A DNA stretch of 64,000 bases. It comes from Anaeramoeba ignava. Its lineage: Eukaryota; Metamonada; Anaeramoebidae. The stretch is taken from NCBI GenBank assembly GCA_028826165.1, contig JAPDFW010000092.1:744001-808000 (forward strand), read 5' to 3'. Below the pieces are notes generated by a model. That model was not told the DNA's origin, ran no database searches, and saw nothing but the letters and a program-made list of their open reading frames with translations. Both the position numbers and the translations under genes were made by a program. Positions 25,029 through 37,136 of this stretch are shown piece by piece (position 1 is the first letter of the stretch; every line of letters starts with the position of its first letter).

Positions 25029-27847
25029 ATGAAAAGAAATCAAAATAGAAAAAAAAATAGACAATTCATTCAAAAAAAGAAGAAAAAAAGAAATCAAAAA
25101 AATCGAAGGAAAAATTTTCAAAAACAAAAGAAAAAATTTATAACAAACAAAAATGGAAATCAGAATCAACTTGAATTAGAAAATCAAAATCAAAATCAAT
25201 TAGAAAATCAAAATGAAAATCAACTTGAATTAGAAAATCAAAATCAATTAGAAAATCAAAATCAAAATCAAAATCAAATTCAATTAGAAAATCAAAATCA
25301 AAATCAAAATCAAAATAAAAATCAAAATCAAAATCAAAATGAAAATCAAAATGAATTAGAAAATCAAAATCAAAATCAAAATCAAAATCAAAATCAAAAT
25401 CAAAATCAAAATCAAAATCAAAATCAAAATCAAAATCAATTAGAAAATCAAAATCAAAATCAAAATCAAAATCAAAATCAAAATCAAAATCAAAATCAAA
25501 ATCAAATTCAAAATCAATTAGAAAATGAAAATCAAAATCAATTAGAAAATCAAAATCAAAATCAAATTGAATTAGAAAATCAAAATAAAAATCAAAATCA
25601 AAATCAAAATCAAAATCAAAATCAAAATCAAAATCAAAATCAAAATCAAAATCAAAATCAAAATCAAAATCAAAATCAAAATCAAATTCAAAATCAATTA
25701 GAAAATCAAAATCAAAATCAAAATCAAAATCAAAATCAAAATCAAAATCAAAATCAAAATGAATTAGAAAATCAAAATCAAAATCAAAATCAAAATCAAA
25801 ATCAAAATCAAAATCAATTAGAAAATGAAAATGAAAATCAAAATCAAATTCAAATTAAAAATCAATTAGAAAATCAAAATCAAATTCAATTAGAAAATGA
25901 AAATCAATTCCAAGATCAAAAAATAAATATAAATTCAAATCCAATCCCATATTCATTTATTGAATTCATTAATGTTGAACTTCTTTATCAACCTCGCTCA
26001 CAAAATAAACACAATCAAACTAATGAAGAAGCCGATAGTCAAACAAAAATATTGAACTTAATCAAAATTCCATTTTATTTAGAACAATTCATTTTGCTTG
26101 GTTATTTCGCAATTCTTGATAACTTTTTAAATTTCTTCACTTACTTTCCAATTCAAATAATTCTATCTTTATTTCAATTTATTTTTGAATTTCCAAAATG
26201 GATTTTCATGAAAATATTCCAAAAATCAACTTTTTTTATCGAATCAATCAAACCTAAATTTATTATTATTCTTCATGGAACAATATTTGTATTCACAACA
26301 TTAATTCTTCTCAACTTTGAATACTCTTTTTTTTATCATTCAATTCGTGGACAATCGCAAGTTAAACTTTATGTTCTTTTTAATTTACTTGATCTTTTGG
26401 AAAAATTATTCTCTTCGTTTGGAATGGAAATTTTTGATGCTTTCATTTGGAATTTTTATCGCAAAGATATTGGAATTTTTCACAAAATTGGATATGGATT
26501 TTTGAATTATTTTGTTGTTATTTGTTATTGTGTTTTGCACGGAAGTCTGTTTTTCATTCAAATCGTAACATTGAATGTTTGTGTTAATTCAGAAAGTGGG
26601 GTTTTATTTACATTTTTATTATCAAGCGAAGTTGTTGAGATCAAATCAACTGTTTTCAAAAGATCTTTTTCTCAGAATTTATTTCAAATATCAATTTCTG
26701 ATATTAATTCTAGATTTAGTATTTCAATATTTTTGGTTGCAATTGTCATTATTAATGTTTTAGGTGGAGATCCTAATTTACCAATTACAATCCAGAATTT
26801 ATTTCCTTTTTACATTTTGCTTATTGATATTTTTGTTGATTGGTTCAAACATTATTTTGTTAGTTTACATAATAGTTCATCTTCAAATAATTATAAAAAA
26901 TATACAGTTGTTTTAGCTCAAGATATTTTGAAAATAAGACAAACTGATGAAAAACGATTTGAAAAAGAAAATCAAAATCAAAATCAAAATCAAAATCAAA
27001 ATCAAAATCAAAATCAAAATCAAAATCAAAATAAAAATCAAAATCAAAATCAAAATCAAAAATCAAAATCAAAATCAAAATCAAAATCAAAATCAAAATC
27101 AAAATCAAAATCAAAATGAAAATAAAATTCAAAATCAAAATAAAAATGAAAATCAAAACCAAAATCAAAACCAAAACCAAATTCAAAATCAAAATCAAAA
27201 TCAAAATCAAAATCAAAACCAAATTCAAAATCAAAATCAAAATCAAATTCAAAATCAAAATCAAAATCAAAATCAAAATCAAAATCAAAATCAAAATCAA
27301 AATCAAAATCAAAATCAAAATCAAAATCAAAATCAAAATCAAAAATCAAAATCAAAATGATAAATCAAAAAAATCAAAATCATCAAATCAAAAATCAAAA
27401 AAATCAAAATCAAATTTAGGTATATTTCTTCTTCCAAAATTTATCTTCTGTTCAAAATTATTTCACTTCAAAATCAAAATTTTCAAAGTTTCCAAAAACA
27501 AAAATGAAATTAAAAATCAAAATCAAATCAAAATCTAAAATCAAAATCAAAATCAAAATCTAAAAATTCCTTCTTTTTTAAATCAATTTTTAAACTCATT
27601 CAATTATTTTCTTTTACAAAATCATTCATTTTCAGAAATTATTTCAAATTGGAAAGATTTACAAATTGTTTTAATTGTTTTTTTGGTTTTAATTGGATTA
27701 TTGTTTATTCTTAAATTAATTATAGATTTGATTTTATTTATTTATGCAAAATTGATTTTGATGATTAGAAAATTGAAGAAAGAAGATTATAGTTTAACAA
27801 AAGTAGATAGATGGGGATTATTTGGAAAAGTAATTCCAATTTATTAA
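25029..27847 (+). CDS. TAPT1: TAPT1 family multi-pass ER membrane protein with N/Q prion-like region (two frame breaks)
   Basis: Exons 25029-27419 and 27636-27847; 866 aa if one extra A is skipped in each A5 run at 27058-27062 and 27341-27345. A basic N-terminus is followed by about 250 residues of (NQ)n broken by LEN. The TAPT1/Emp65 core comes next: IKIPFYLEQFILLGYFAILD, FLNFFTYFPIQ, HSIRGQSQVKLYVLFNLLDL, LEKLFSSFGMEIFDA, TLNVCVNS, EIKSTVFKRSFSQNLFQISI. Exon 2 supplies a last TM pair (IVLIVFLVLIGLLFILKLII) and RWGLFGKVIPIY, which matches the conserved end. Both breaks lie in the C-terminal (CAAAAT)n tract, and neither frame alone reaches exon 2. The family acts at the ER (ER-associated degradation, ciliary trafficking in animals). 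Convergent with PIG-A. Confidence 0.9.
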
Positions 27848-27975
27848 AAATTTTTCAATTAATTTTTCATCAGTTTTTTTTTTTAGAAGTTTAAAAATGA
27901 ATATTGAAAAAAAAAGCAAAAAGAATTTAAAAAAGAAAAATTATTTTTATTTTTTTGGAATTGTAAAAATTTGGA

Positions 27976-30684
27976 TCATTTCTCATTTGCTCTTTCTATA
28001 ACTTTATATGATTTTGTCCAACTTTGATTTAATTTATCTTTGTTTTTGAGGAATTGTTTTAAAGGGAAATCTGGTGCTATATCAACTTCATTTGCAGGCA
28101 TTAACCATTCTAAAATTAACATAAAGAGAAATTGCAATGCGAGAGCGAAACAAAAAGCTTTTGAAGCCCAAGTTCCACAATTAAAGTATCTTATTTTTTT
28201 TTATGAAAAAATATAGATTAAAATTATTTTTAAAAATTTAATTTAGAATTATTTTAAAAATTAATTTAGAATTATTTTAAAAATTTAATTTAGAATTATT
28301 TTAAAATTGTTGTTAAAATTATTTTAAAAATTTAATTTAGAATTGATTTAGAAATTAATTTAGAATTATTTTAAAATTTGTTTGAAAATTGTTATTAAAA
28401 TTATTGTTAAAATTGATTTTAAAATTATTGTTAAAATTCATTTCAAAATTATTGCTAAAATCCATTTCAAAATCCATTTCAAAATTATTGTTAAAATTCA
28501 TTTCAAAATTATTGTTAAAATTCATTTCAAAATTCATTTCAAAATTCATTTCAAAGTTGTTAAAATTAATTTCAAAATTATTGTTAAAATTCATTTCAAA
28601 ATTGTTGTTAAAATTATTGTTAAAATTATTGTTAAAATTGTTGTTAAAATTCATTTCAAAATTGTTGTTAAAATTCATTTCAAAATTATTGTTAAAATTA
28701 TTGTTAAAATTATTGTTAAAATTATTGTTAAAATTCATTTCAAAATTGTTGTTAAAATTCATTTCAAAATTGTTGTTAAAATTGTATTTAAAATTGTTGT
28801 TAAAATCCATTTCAAAATTGTTGTTAAAATTCATTTTAAAATTATTGTTAAAATTCATTTCAAAATTATTGTTAAAATTGTTGTTAAAATTGTTGTTAAA
28901 ATTCATGTTAAAATTGATGTTAAAATTCATTTCAAAATTCATTTCAAAATTGTTGTTAAAATTCATGTTAAAATTGTTGTTAAAATTGTTGTTAAAATTG
29001 TTGTTAAAATTGTTGTTAAAATTGTTGTTAAAATCCATTTCAAAATTCATTTCAAAATCCATTTCAAAATTATTGTTAAAATTATTGTTAAAATTATTGT
29101 TAAAATTGTTGTTAAAATTGATGTTGAAAATTGATGTTGAAAATTGATGTTAAAATTGATATTGAAATTAAAAACAAACCTATGAATACGATTAACTAAA
29201 GGTTGCTGAACATCGAACTGAATTTTATCATAAACAGCTTCTGTTCTTTCAGCAACATCATCCCAATTATACATATTCTTAACTTGAGAATGAAATAGCC
29301 AAGGGTCAACTTCCTGGGAAGGGCCGATAGAATCAATAACGGCCTGAGCAAGTTGTTCGGCATCAGGCTTTGCGAACTTAATCATATGACTAGGAAGGAC
29401 TTCTGGAACACCACCAACGGCAGTACTGACGACAAAAAGACCGCAAGAAGCAGCCTCGACAATAGCGATACAGAAGGCCTCGGTAAGGGAAGTATTGAGG
29501 AAAATATCACCACGAGTGAGCACGTTTCTGACAAGCTCATGCGGGACGAACCCAAGCATCTCAATGCGGTCGTGAAGATTGTATTTTTCTCTCATTTCTT
29601 CGATATTGACCCGATTGGGTCCATCTCCCCCGATCACAAATTTCGCATTCGGAACTTTTTTACATACAATCGGGATCAGCTGGATTAGCAGATCCACTCC
29701 CTTGCGATATGTGTGTCTAGACATCACAACAATTGTGATTTCCCCTGGCGTTTTTTTCGATGGATCGGGTGTAAATTGCGACGCGTCAATCGCATTTGGA
29801 ATAACTGACACTTTTATTGGATGGATTTTCGCGCGCAATGATGTGTTTTCTTTCCCTGTGTGAGACACACAGATCACGTGGTTGATTTCTGCTAGACTGT
29901 AATTGCTTACTTTGTGTAAGTTAAAAGACCCAATCTCATTGAAACTGAAAAGGCTGTGATCAGTGAATACTGTTTTTATTCCCATTTCTCGTGCGCATGT
30001 TATTGTCTCGTGGCAGATGCAGGATGTTGCTTGATGCCCGTGAACTATGTCGATTCTTTCCCGGATCATGATGTTTCGAAACATCGGAAGTGAGTTTAAT
30101 AGTGTTGGTAATGTTGTTTGTCGGAATGTTGGTTGTTTTGGTATGTAATACACTTTTAATCCATTTGTCATGTACCGAATTCCTTTTCTTTTTTTGTATT
30201 GATGTGTGCAAACCACAACCTTAATTTTGAATAAAATTATAATATTAATTATAATTATAATTATAATATTAATATTAATATTAGTTATAATTTTATAAAT
30301 GAATTTTAATTTTATTTTTAATTTTAATTTTAATTTTAGTTTTATAAATGAATTTTAATTTTAATTTTAATTTTAATTTTATAAATGAATTTTAATTTTA
30401 ATTTTGAATAAAATTATAAATGGATTTTAATTTTATAAATGAATTTTAATTTTATAAATGAATTTTAATTTTAAAATGAATTTTATTTTTAATTTTATTT
30501 TTAATTTTAGTTTTATAAATGAATTTTAATTTTATTTTACTTTATGACCTCTTTTAATTAAACATTGTGAAAGTTGAAAAATATGATTCTCAACTCCTCC
30601 AACATTTGGATAAAAAAAATCTGATGCCATTAAAATTCTATACCTCTTTTCTTCAGGTTTAAAAAGATCTTTTTCTTCTATCAT
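27976..30684 (-). CDS. PIGA: PIG-A, catalytic subunit of GPI N-acetylglucosaminyltransferase
   Basis: Three exons: 30541-30684, 29180-30219, 27976-28189; 465 aa. Exon 1: [33 protein letters not shown]. Exon 2: [91 protein letters not shown] and the GT4 nucleotide-sugar site [20 protein letters not shown]. Exon 3: [12 protein letters not shown] and one TM helix ([20 protein letters not shown]). This is full-length PIG-A, which moves GlcNAc from UDP-GlcNAc to phosphatidylinositol on the cytosolic ER face, the first step of GPI anchors. Intron 2 is a 990-nt repeat. A CATTTTT-type block precedes the start. Confidence 0.95.
28190..29179 (-). repeat. PIG-A intron 2: 12-bp-type repeat with long open frames on both strands
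   Basis: Degenerate tandem repeat of AAAATTGTTGTT / AAAATTCATTTC units covering almost the whole 990-nt intron. It reads as [10 protein letters not shown] in the gene's direction and as [10 protein letters not shown] or [10 protein letters not shown] on the other strand, each for over 200 codons. The length is a multiple of three. Flanking exons rejoin conserved PIG-A sequence (NRIHR-YFNCGT), so these open frames are not genes. Confidence 0.85.
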
Positions 30685-30884
30685 ATTTTATTTTAAAAAA
30701 AAAAAGAAATGAAAAAGAAAAATGAAAAATGAAAAAAATGAAATTTTAAATTGTTTGAATTTCTTTAATTTTTTTGATTCAAATTATTTTCCAAAAAAAA
30801 GAAAAATAAAAAATAATTCGTTTTTTGTTGTTTTTTGTTGTTTTTTCTTAAATTGAATAAAAAAAGAAATGATTCGTTTTTGTT

Positions 30885-33800
30885 TTATTTATCATCAGTA
30901 TCATTTTCTTTAATATCTTCAAATTCTCTTTCACGTTGACTTGAATCTTGAGAATCAAAATGAAGATCTTGAAATTTATCTTCATTTAACAACGCTTCAT
31001 CATTAATTTCATTTTTCTCATTCACCAAATGGTCAGTAATTGTATGAACCAATTTGTTTGAAACACTGGAATAAATAGTATTTGGATTTGAGAAGAAAAT
31101 ATCTGCAAAATTCTCATTTTTTGCAAATTGATTTGTATGATTTCGATCCAAAATTGTAAAATCAATTTTGCTGTCAATTTGTTCTTGTTTTTTCTTTCCT
31201 TTAATTGCATCCTTTTGGATTCCAACTTGAAAAAGAGTGTCAAAAAACGCAGTGTTTGGAGAAAACTTTGGCCAAGTAGCCATTTGGATAAGTTGCCCAA
31301 TAATAAGTGGATAAGAGATGAAAAGAACGGTTAAAATACGGAAATGATAACCCCAAGTTGATTTACTGATGAAGTGAATTCGGAATATTAACGGAAGAAT
31401 AAAAGTGAATCCTGACATCATTAAAAACAAGAAGAAAATCGAAATTACAGTCCAAAAAAGAAGGTAAATTTTGATGAGATAAATCATTTTGACATCGCGA
31501 ACTCTTGTTGCTGAAAAAAGTGCGATTCTTATGTTTATTAATAATGTTTTGAATTTATCCATCTTTGATCCATTTGTTTCAAATTTCTTGAAAATAAGAT
31601 ATGGTCCGTGATAAAGTCGAATCACAAGATATTCCATAATTGTCGATGGGATAATAATGTATGACATGTAGATTGGTATAACAACTGGTGCGTGAACAAG
31701 TGTGCTTTCCCATCTTTTGTATCCGTATCCTCGTTCTAATCCGAAAAATAAGAGAATAGAAATCAAGAAGTAAACCATTACAGCAATCAAGGAGAAAAGG
31801 AAAGCAATCACATTTGATCTCTGAATAAGCAAAATTAATTCAATTTAAAATATTTAATTTAATTTCAAAATATTTGATTTAATTCAATTTAATTTAATTT
31901 AATTTAATTCAAAATATTTAATTCAAATATTTAATTTAATTCAAAATATTTAATTCAAAATATTTAATTTAATTCAAAATATTTAATTTAATTCAATTCA
32001 AAATATTTAATTTAATTCAATTCAAAATATTTAATTTAATTCAAAATATTTAATTCAATTCAATTCAAAATATTTAATTTAATTTAAAATATTTAATTTA
32101 ATTCAAAATATTTATTTTAATTCATTTTGATTTAATTTAATTTAATTTAATTTAATTCAAAATATTTGATTTAATTTAATTTAATTCAAAAAAATATTTA
32201 ATTCCAAAATATTTAATTCAATTTGATTTAATTTAATTTAATTCAAAATATTTAATTCAATTCAAAATATTTAATTTAATTCAATTTAATTTAATTCAAA
32301 ATAATTAATTCAATTTAAAATATCTAATTTAATTCAATTCAAAATATTTAATTTATTTAATTTAATTTAATTTAAAAAATTAATTTATTTGATTTAATTT
32401 AATTTAATTCAAAATATTTAATTCAAAATATTTAATTTAATTTAATTTAATTCAATTTGATTTAATTTAATTCAATTCAAAATATTTAATTCAAAATATT
32501 TGATTTAATTCAAAATATTTAATTCAAAATATTTAATTCAAAATATTTGATTTAATTCAATTTAATTTAATTTATTTTAATTTAATTTAATTCAATTTGA
32601 TTTAATTTAATTCAAAATATTTAATTCAAAATATTTAATTTAATTCAAAATATTTAATTTAATTCAAAATATTTAATTCAATTCAAAATATTTAATTCAA
32701 TTCAAAATAATTAATTTAATTCAATTTAATTTAATTTAATTTAATTTAATTCAAAATATTTAATTTTAATTCAATTTAATTTAATTTTAATTTAAATTGT
32801 TTACTCGATAATTTAAAAATATCAATCTTGGCTTTTTGAAAATAGACTTGAAATCGGAAAAAGTATATCTTGACATAATATATATAAGACCAATAACAAA
32901 CAAAGATTCAATCAAAAGATCAAGAATAACATTTCTAAAAGTATACAACCGAACAGTAGACTTCTTATTATTATCATAATAATCAGCAAAATCATGAACA
33001 CAATTAACTTGTTCAGCTGGAAGAAGTGATTGTTTCTTGTTTAGAAATGCAGTTAGAATCAAGATCATCTTTTGCCGAAGTTGCAATACCAACTTCCAAA
33101 AACTTTTTAGTAAAAGCACGCTTTTGCAAATAAATATCCGAATAATGAATATCAACATTACTAGCATTTTCAATTAAAAGAAGAGCCTCATCAACGAACC
33201 AACCAGGAGAAGTTCTTGGAACAGGAATTCCAAGTAAAGCGCAAATAGTTGGTGCAACATCAATATTGGAAACAACAGGCCATTCAAATTGTGGAAAATT
33301 GCTCATATCAATTTCGGGTCCATCATAATCACTTGATACTTTTTCCCGAAATCTTGGTCTTCCTGATGGTACGTTCATTGAGTGGAAATTTGAGTTTTTC
33401 TTGTAGATTACTAATGGAACATTCATTTCTGTTGGATCAGTTCCTCCATGTCCACCTCGATCTACTTGTCCGTGATCAGAAAGCCAAAATAATACTGTAT
33501 CGTTATCAAGTTCGTCAATGATTGATTGTAATATTTTGGTTTTGTTTGTTAATGCTTTGTTGTATGAATCTTTTGATTTTTTTTTGAAATTAAAATTAAA
33601 ATTAAAATAAAAATTAAAATAAAAATTAAAATAAAAATTAAAATCAAAATTAAAATTAAAATTAAAATTTAAAATCGGATAAAAAATTAATATTTAAAAT
33701 TAAAATTAAAATAATTAAAATTAAAATTAAAATTAAAATTTAAATTAAAATTAATATTAATATTACCATCCTTGTTAAATTTTGGATCAACTCCATAAGC

Positions 33801-35839
33801 ATGTCCTTGTATATCAACATCACTAAAATAATAATAAAAATAAAAATAAAAATAAAAATAAAAATAAAAATAAATCAATTTGATAAATTACCTCATATGA
33901 AGAAGAACAAGATTGTAGTTTTGTTGAATTGCTTGTATTGCAACAGATCCTCGTAAATAATCAGCTGGATCAGCAGTTGCTCTATCAATATCTTCTGCTC
34001 CAACATTAGTTGCAATTGTTGCATCTCCTCCAAGATATGGAAGTGTAGATTTAACAATATTACCAAACCATGGACTTGCAGTAATAACTCGTGATAAATT
34101 ATAATTTTTGGCTTCATTAAACATTGAATCAAAATGTGTTTCTGGAATCATTAAATTACCCAAAACACCAGTTAACTCAGGTTGAGAACCCTAATAAAAA
34201 TAATATTTTGAATATATTTTTTGAATATTTTGAATTGAATATATTTTGAATAATATTTTGAATATTTTTTGAATTGAATATATTTTGAATTGAATATTTT
34301 GAATATATTTTGAATATATTTTGAATATTTTTGAATTGAATATATTTTGAATATATTTTGAATATTTTGAATATATTTTGAATATATTTTGAATATTTTT
34401 AAATATTTATTGAATGTTTTTTGAATATATTTTGAATATATTTGGATATATTTGAATATATTTGAATTGAATATTTTGAATATATTTTGAATATATATTT
34501 GAATATTTTTGAATTGAATATTTTGAATATATTTATTGAATATATTTTGAATATATTTTGAATATTTTGGATATATTTTGAATATATTTGAATATTTTTG
34601 AATATTTTTGAATATATTTGAATTGAATATTTTGAATATATTTTGAATATTTTTTGAATATTTTGAATATTTTTTGAATATTTTTAAATATTTATTGAAT
34701 GTATTTTGAATATATTTTGAATATATTTTGAATATATTTTGAATATTTTGGATATATTTTGAATATATTTGGATATTTTTACTGTTATAATTGTTAACCA
34801 ATTTGGAACAGACATTGAAGGAAGAGAAGTTTCCATTCTAAACATTTTAGAATCTTGAACAAAGGAATTATTTTGTAGTAAAGCCATTAACTCCTTATTA
34901 GTTTGCATATCTTTATTTCATAAATATTAAAATAAATATTAAAATAAATATTAAAATAAATATTGAATTAAATATTGAATTAAATATTATATTAAATATT
35001 AAAATAAATATTAAAATAAATATTATATTAAATATTAAAATAAATATTAAATTAAATATTAAATTAAATATTAAATTAAATATTAAAATAAATATTAAAT
35101 TAAATATTATAATAAATATTAAAGGAATATATTAAATATTAAATAATATATTAAAATTAAATTAAATTAGTTTGCAAATATTTATTTAAATATAAAAATA
35201 AATATTAAAATAAATATTAAAATAAATATTTATAAAAATATTAAATTAAATATTAAATTAAATATTAAAATAAATATTAAAATAAATATTAAAATAAATA
35301 TTAAAATAAATATTATATTAAATATTATATTAAATATTAAAATAAATATTATAATAAATATTAAATTAAATATTAAAATAAATATTAAAATAAATATTAA
35401 ATTAAAATTTAAATTAAATATTAAATTAAATATTATATTAAATATTAAAATAAATATTAAAATAAATATTAAAATAAATATTAAAATAAATATTAAAATA
35501 AATATTATATTAAATATTAAAATAAATATTAAAATAAATATTATATTAAATATTATATTAAATATTATATTAAATATTAAAATAAATATTATATTAAATA
35601 TTATATTAAATATTAAATTAAATATTAAATTAAATATTAAATTAAATATTAAATCAAAAATTACAATCCCAACGAACTCCATCAAAAATAACAACAACAA
35701 CTTTGTTTTCAGAATGTAATCTTGTTTTTCCAATAGTTGATTCTGGATTTGCATCATTGTGAATTGAATCAACATTATTTTGACTAAACATTGGAGATTC
35801 TGTACTAACAATTTTTTTAAATTCAAAAATTCCAGTCAT
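30885..35839 (-). CDS. NPP-like type I phosphodiesterase with C-terminal multi-pass membrane domain (one frame break)
   Basis: Exons 35665-35839, 34783-34910, 33892-34190, 33767-33822, 32805-33569, 30885-31820; 785 aa with one base skipped near 33045. Alkaline-phosphatase-superfamily motifs in order: VVVVIFDGVRWDC (metal Asp), LPSMSVPNWLTIITGSQPEL (NPP nucleophile region, Ser in place of Thr), LLHMSDVDIQGHAYG (D..GH metal site), LFWLSDHGQVDRGGHGGTDP (SDHG site) and APTICALLGIPVP. Then one TM (LIESLFVIGLIYIMSRY), five or more further TMs in the last exon, and an acidic tail (EFEDIKENDTDDK). Metal ligands appear present, so it is likely an active ecto-/lumenal phosphodiesterase or phosphotransferase; the substrate is unknown. 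Neighbouring PIG-A makes a GPI-linked role thinkable, but the motifs are NPP rather than PIG-N/O/G. See 35895 for a possible N-terminal extension. Confidence 0.78.
31821..32804 (-). repeat. Phosphodiesterase intron 5, AATTTAATTCAAAATATTT repeat
   Basis: About 980 bp of irregular TTTAATTCAAAATATTTAAT units. Introns 1 (34911-35664, AATATTAAAATAA units) and 2 (34191-34782, GAATATATTTT units) of the same gene use different motifs. Each intron carries its own repeat family. Confidence 0.8.
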
Positions 35840-35894
35840 AATAGCAAAGAAAAGAATGAAAAAAGAGAATAAACTAAAGAAAGTAATCCCTCTT

Positions 35895-36740
35895 TTAAAC
35901 TTTTGAAAAATAATGAGAACGGACTTTGGAAATCATATGAAAATTTTGTGTTTGAGTTATTCCTTGTTCAAGAGCTTCAACTTTTCTGCTTTTGTTAACT
36001 GAGTCTAAAACACTTTTTTCAACATCTGATTTAATTAAATAAATAAATAAAAATTTTAAATAAATAAAAAAATTTGAAACAAAAAATTGATCAAAAAATA
36101 AATAAAAAATTGGATAATTAAAAAAAAATAAATAAAAAATTTCAATTAAAAAAAATTTTTGCAATTTACCGACTCTATTATCCATTTGTTGGTAAATAAT
36201 TCCATTAAAAATCAATAACACAATAATTTCAGCAATACGGAAAAATATTAAAACAATTAAAAAACCTAAACGAGTTGAGTCAGGATGAGGTAAACCAATA
36301 ATAGCAAGAAAAATTTCAAAAGATTTTAAAAAAACAGTTGAAACATAATAATGCATTCTATGTCCTCTAAGACCAGCCAAGAATAATAAGAGAGCAAGTA
36401 AGCCAGCAACTGCATCAAAAACAGCAACAACTAATTGTAAGTAAAAAAAATCATCATCTGTTACAACTTCGAAATTATATTGAGAAAATCCTTTTAAATT
36501 GTTTAAATTAAATTAAATTAAAATTAAATTTAAATTAAATTTTAATCATTCGTTGTTTATTTTTATTTTTTTTTTTGTTTATTTTTTTTTTGTTTTTTAT
36601 TAAAATAAACCTGTTTCATCTTCCCTTCTTTTATCTTTAACTAAAATCAAAGTTAATGTAAGAATTAAATCAATCACAAGCATAACTCGAATTACTATTG
36701 ATAAAATTTTGATTTTTTTCTTCTTTTTTTCTTCTTCCAT
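35895..36740 (-). CDS. Four-TM membrane protein, possibly the N-terminal part of the phosphodiesterase gene
   Basis: Exons 36611-36740, 36170-36490, 35895-36025; 193 aa, not recognised. It starts [15 protein letters not shown]. Four hydrophobic helices follow: VIRVMLVIDLILTLTLILV; YLQLVVAVFDAVAGLLALLL; VFLKSFEIFLAIIGL; and LGFLIVLIFFRIAEIIVLLI. Then comes a hydrophilic tail ending SHYFSKV-stop. Only 55 nt lie between this stop and the next in-line ATG (phosphodiesterase, 35839). In the +1 frame the spacer is open and encodes a signal-anchor helix (FKRGITFFSLFSFFILFFAI) leading straight into MTGIFEF. So either these are two tightly packed genes or one gene with a frame break at TCAAAAGTTTAAAAG. 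A fused protein is plausible. Confidence 0.6.
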
Positions 36741-37136
36741 TTTAATAAAAAAATTTTTCGAAAATAAAAATGAAAAAAAAAAAAATAAATAAAAAAAACA
36801 AAAAAAATTTTTTCTTTAAGGATTGTTCAAAAAAAGAAACAATAAAATTAAATTAAAAAAATAAAAAATAAAAAAAAGAAAATTTTGTTTTTGTTTTTGT
36901 TTTAAAAATTGAGTTTAATTTTGTTGATGTTTTTGTTTTAATCTCTTTTTTTTAATGAAGGAAAAAAAATTGGATATTTTTTTTTTTTGGATTTTGAATC
37001 AAAAGTAAAAGTAAAAGTAAAAGTAAAAGTAAAAGTAAAAGTAAAAAATAAGAAGCAAAAAACGGACTTAAAAGAAGATGAATTGAGGAAAAAAGCAAAA
37101 AAAAGAAAAAAAGCAAAAAAAAGGAAAAAAGAGGAA
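36741..37136. other. Intergenic spacer with AAGTAA tract
   Basis: Upstream of the four-TM gene and downstream of CSN1. It contains (AAAAGT)n at about 37004-37045 and A-rich sequence. TTTTTTCATTTTTATTTTC lies just upstream of the 36740 ATG on the minus strand. No gene was recognised. Confidence 0.45.

Noticed and set aside
28355..29147. Three open frames over 200 codons ([21 protein letters not shown]) on both strands
   Set aside because: Translations of a 12-bp-type repeat inside the PIG-A intron; splice sites rejoin conserved PIG-A sequence.
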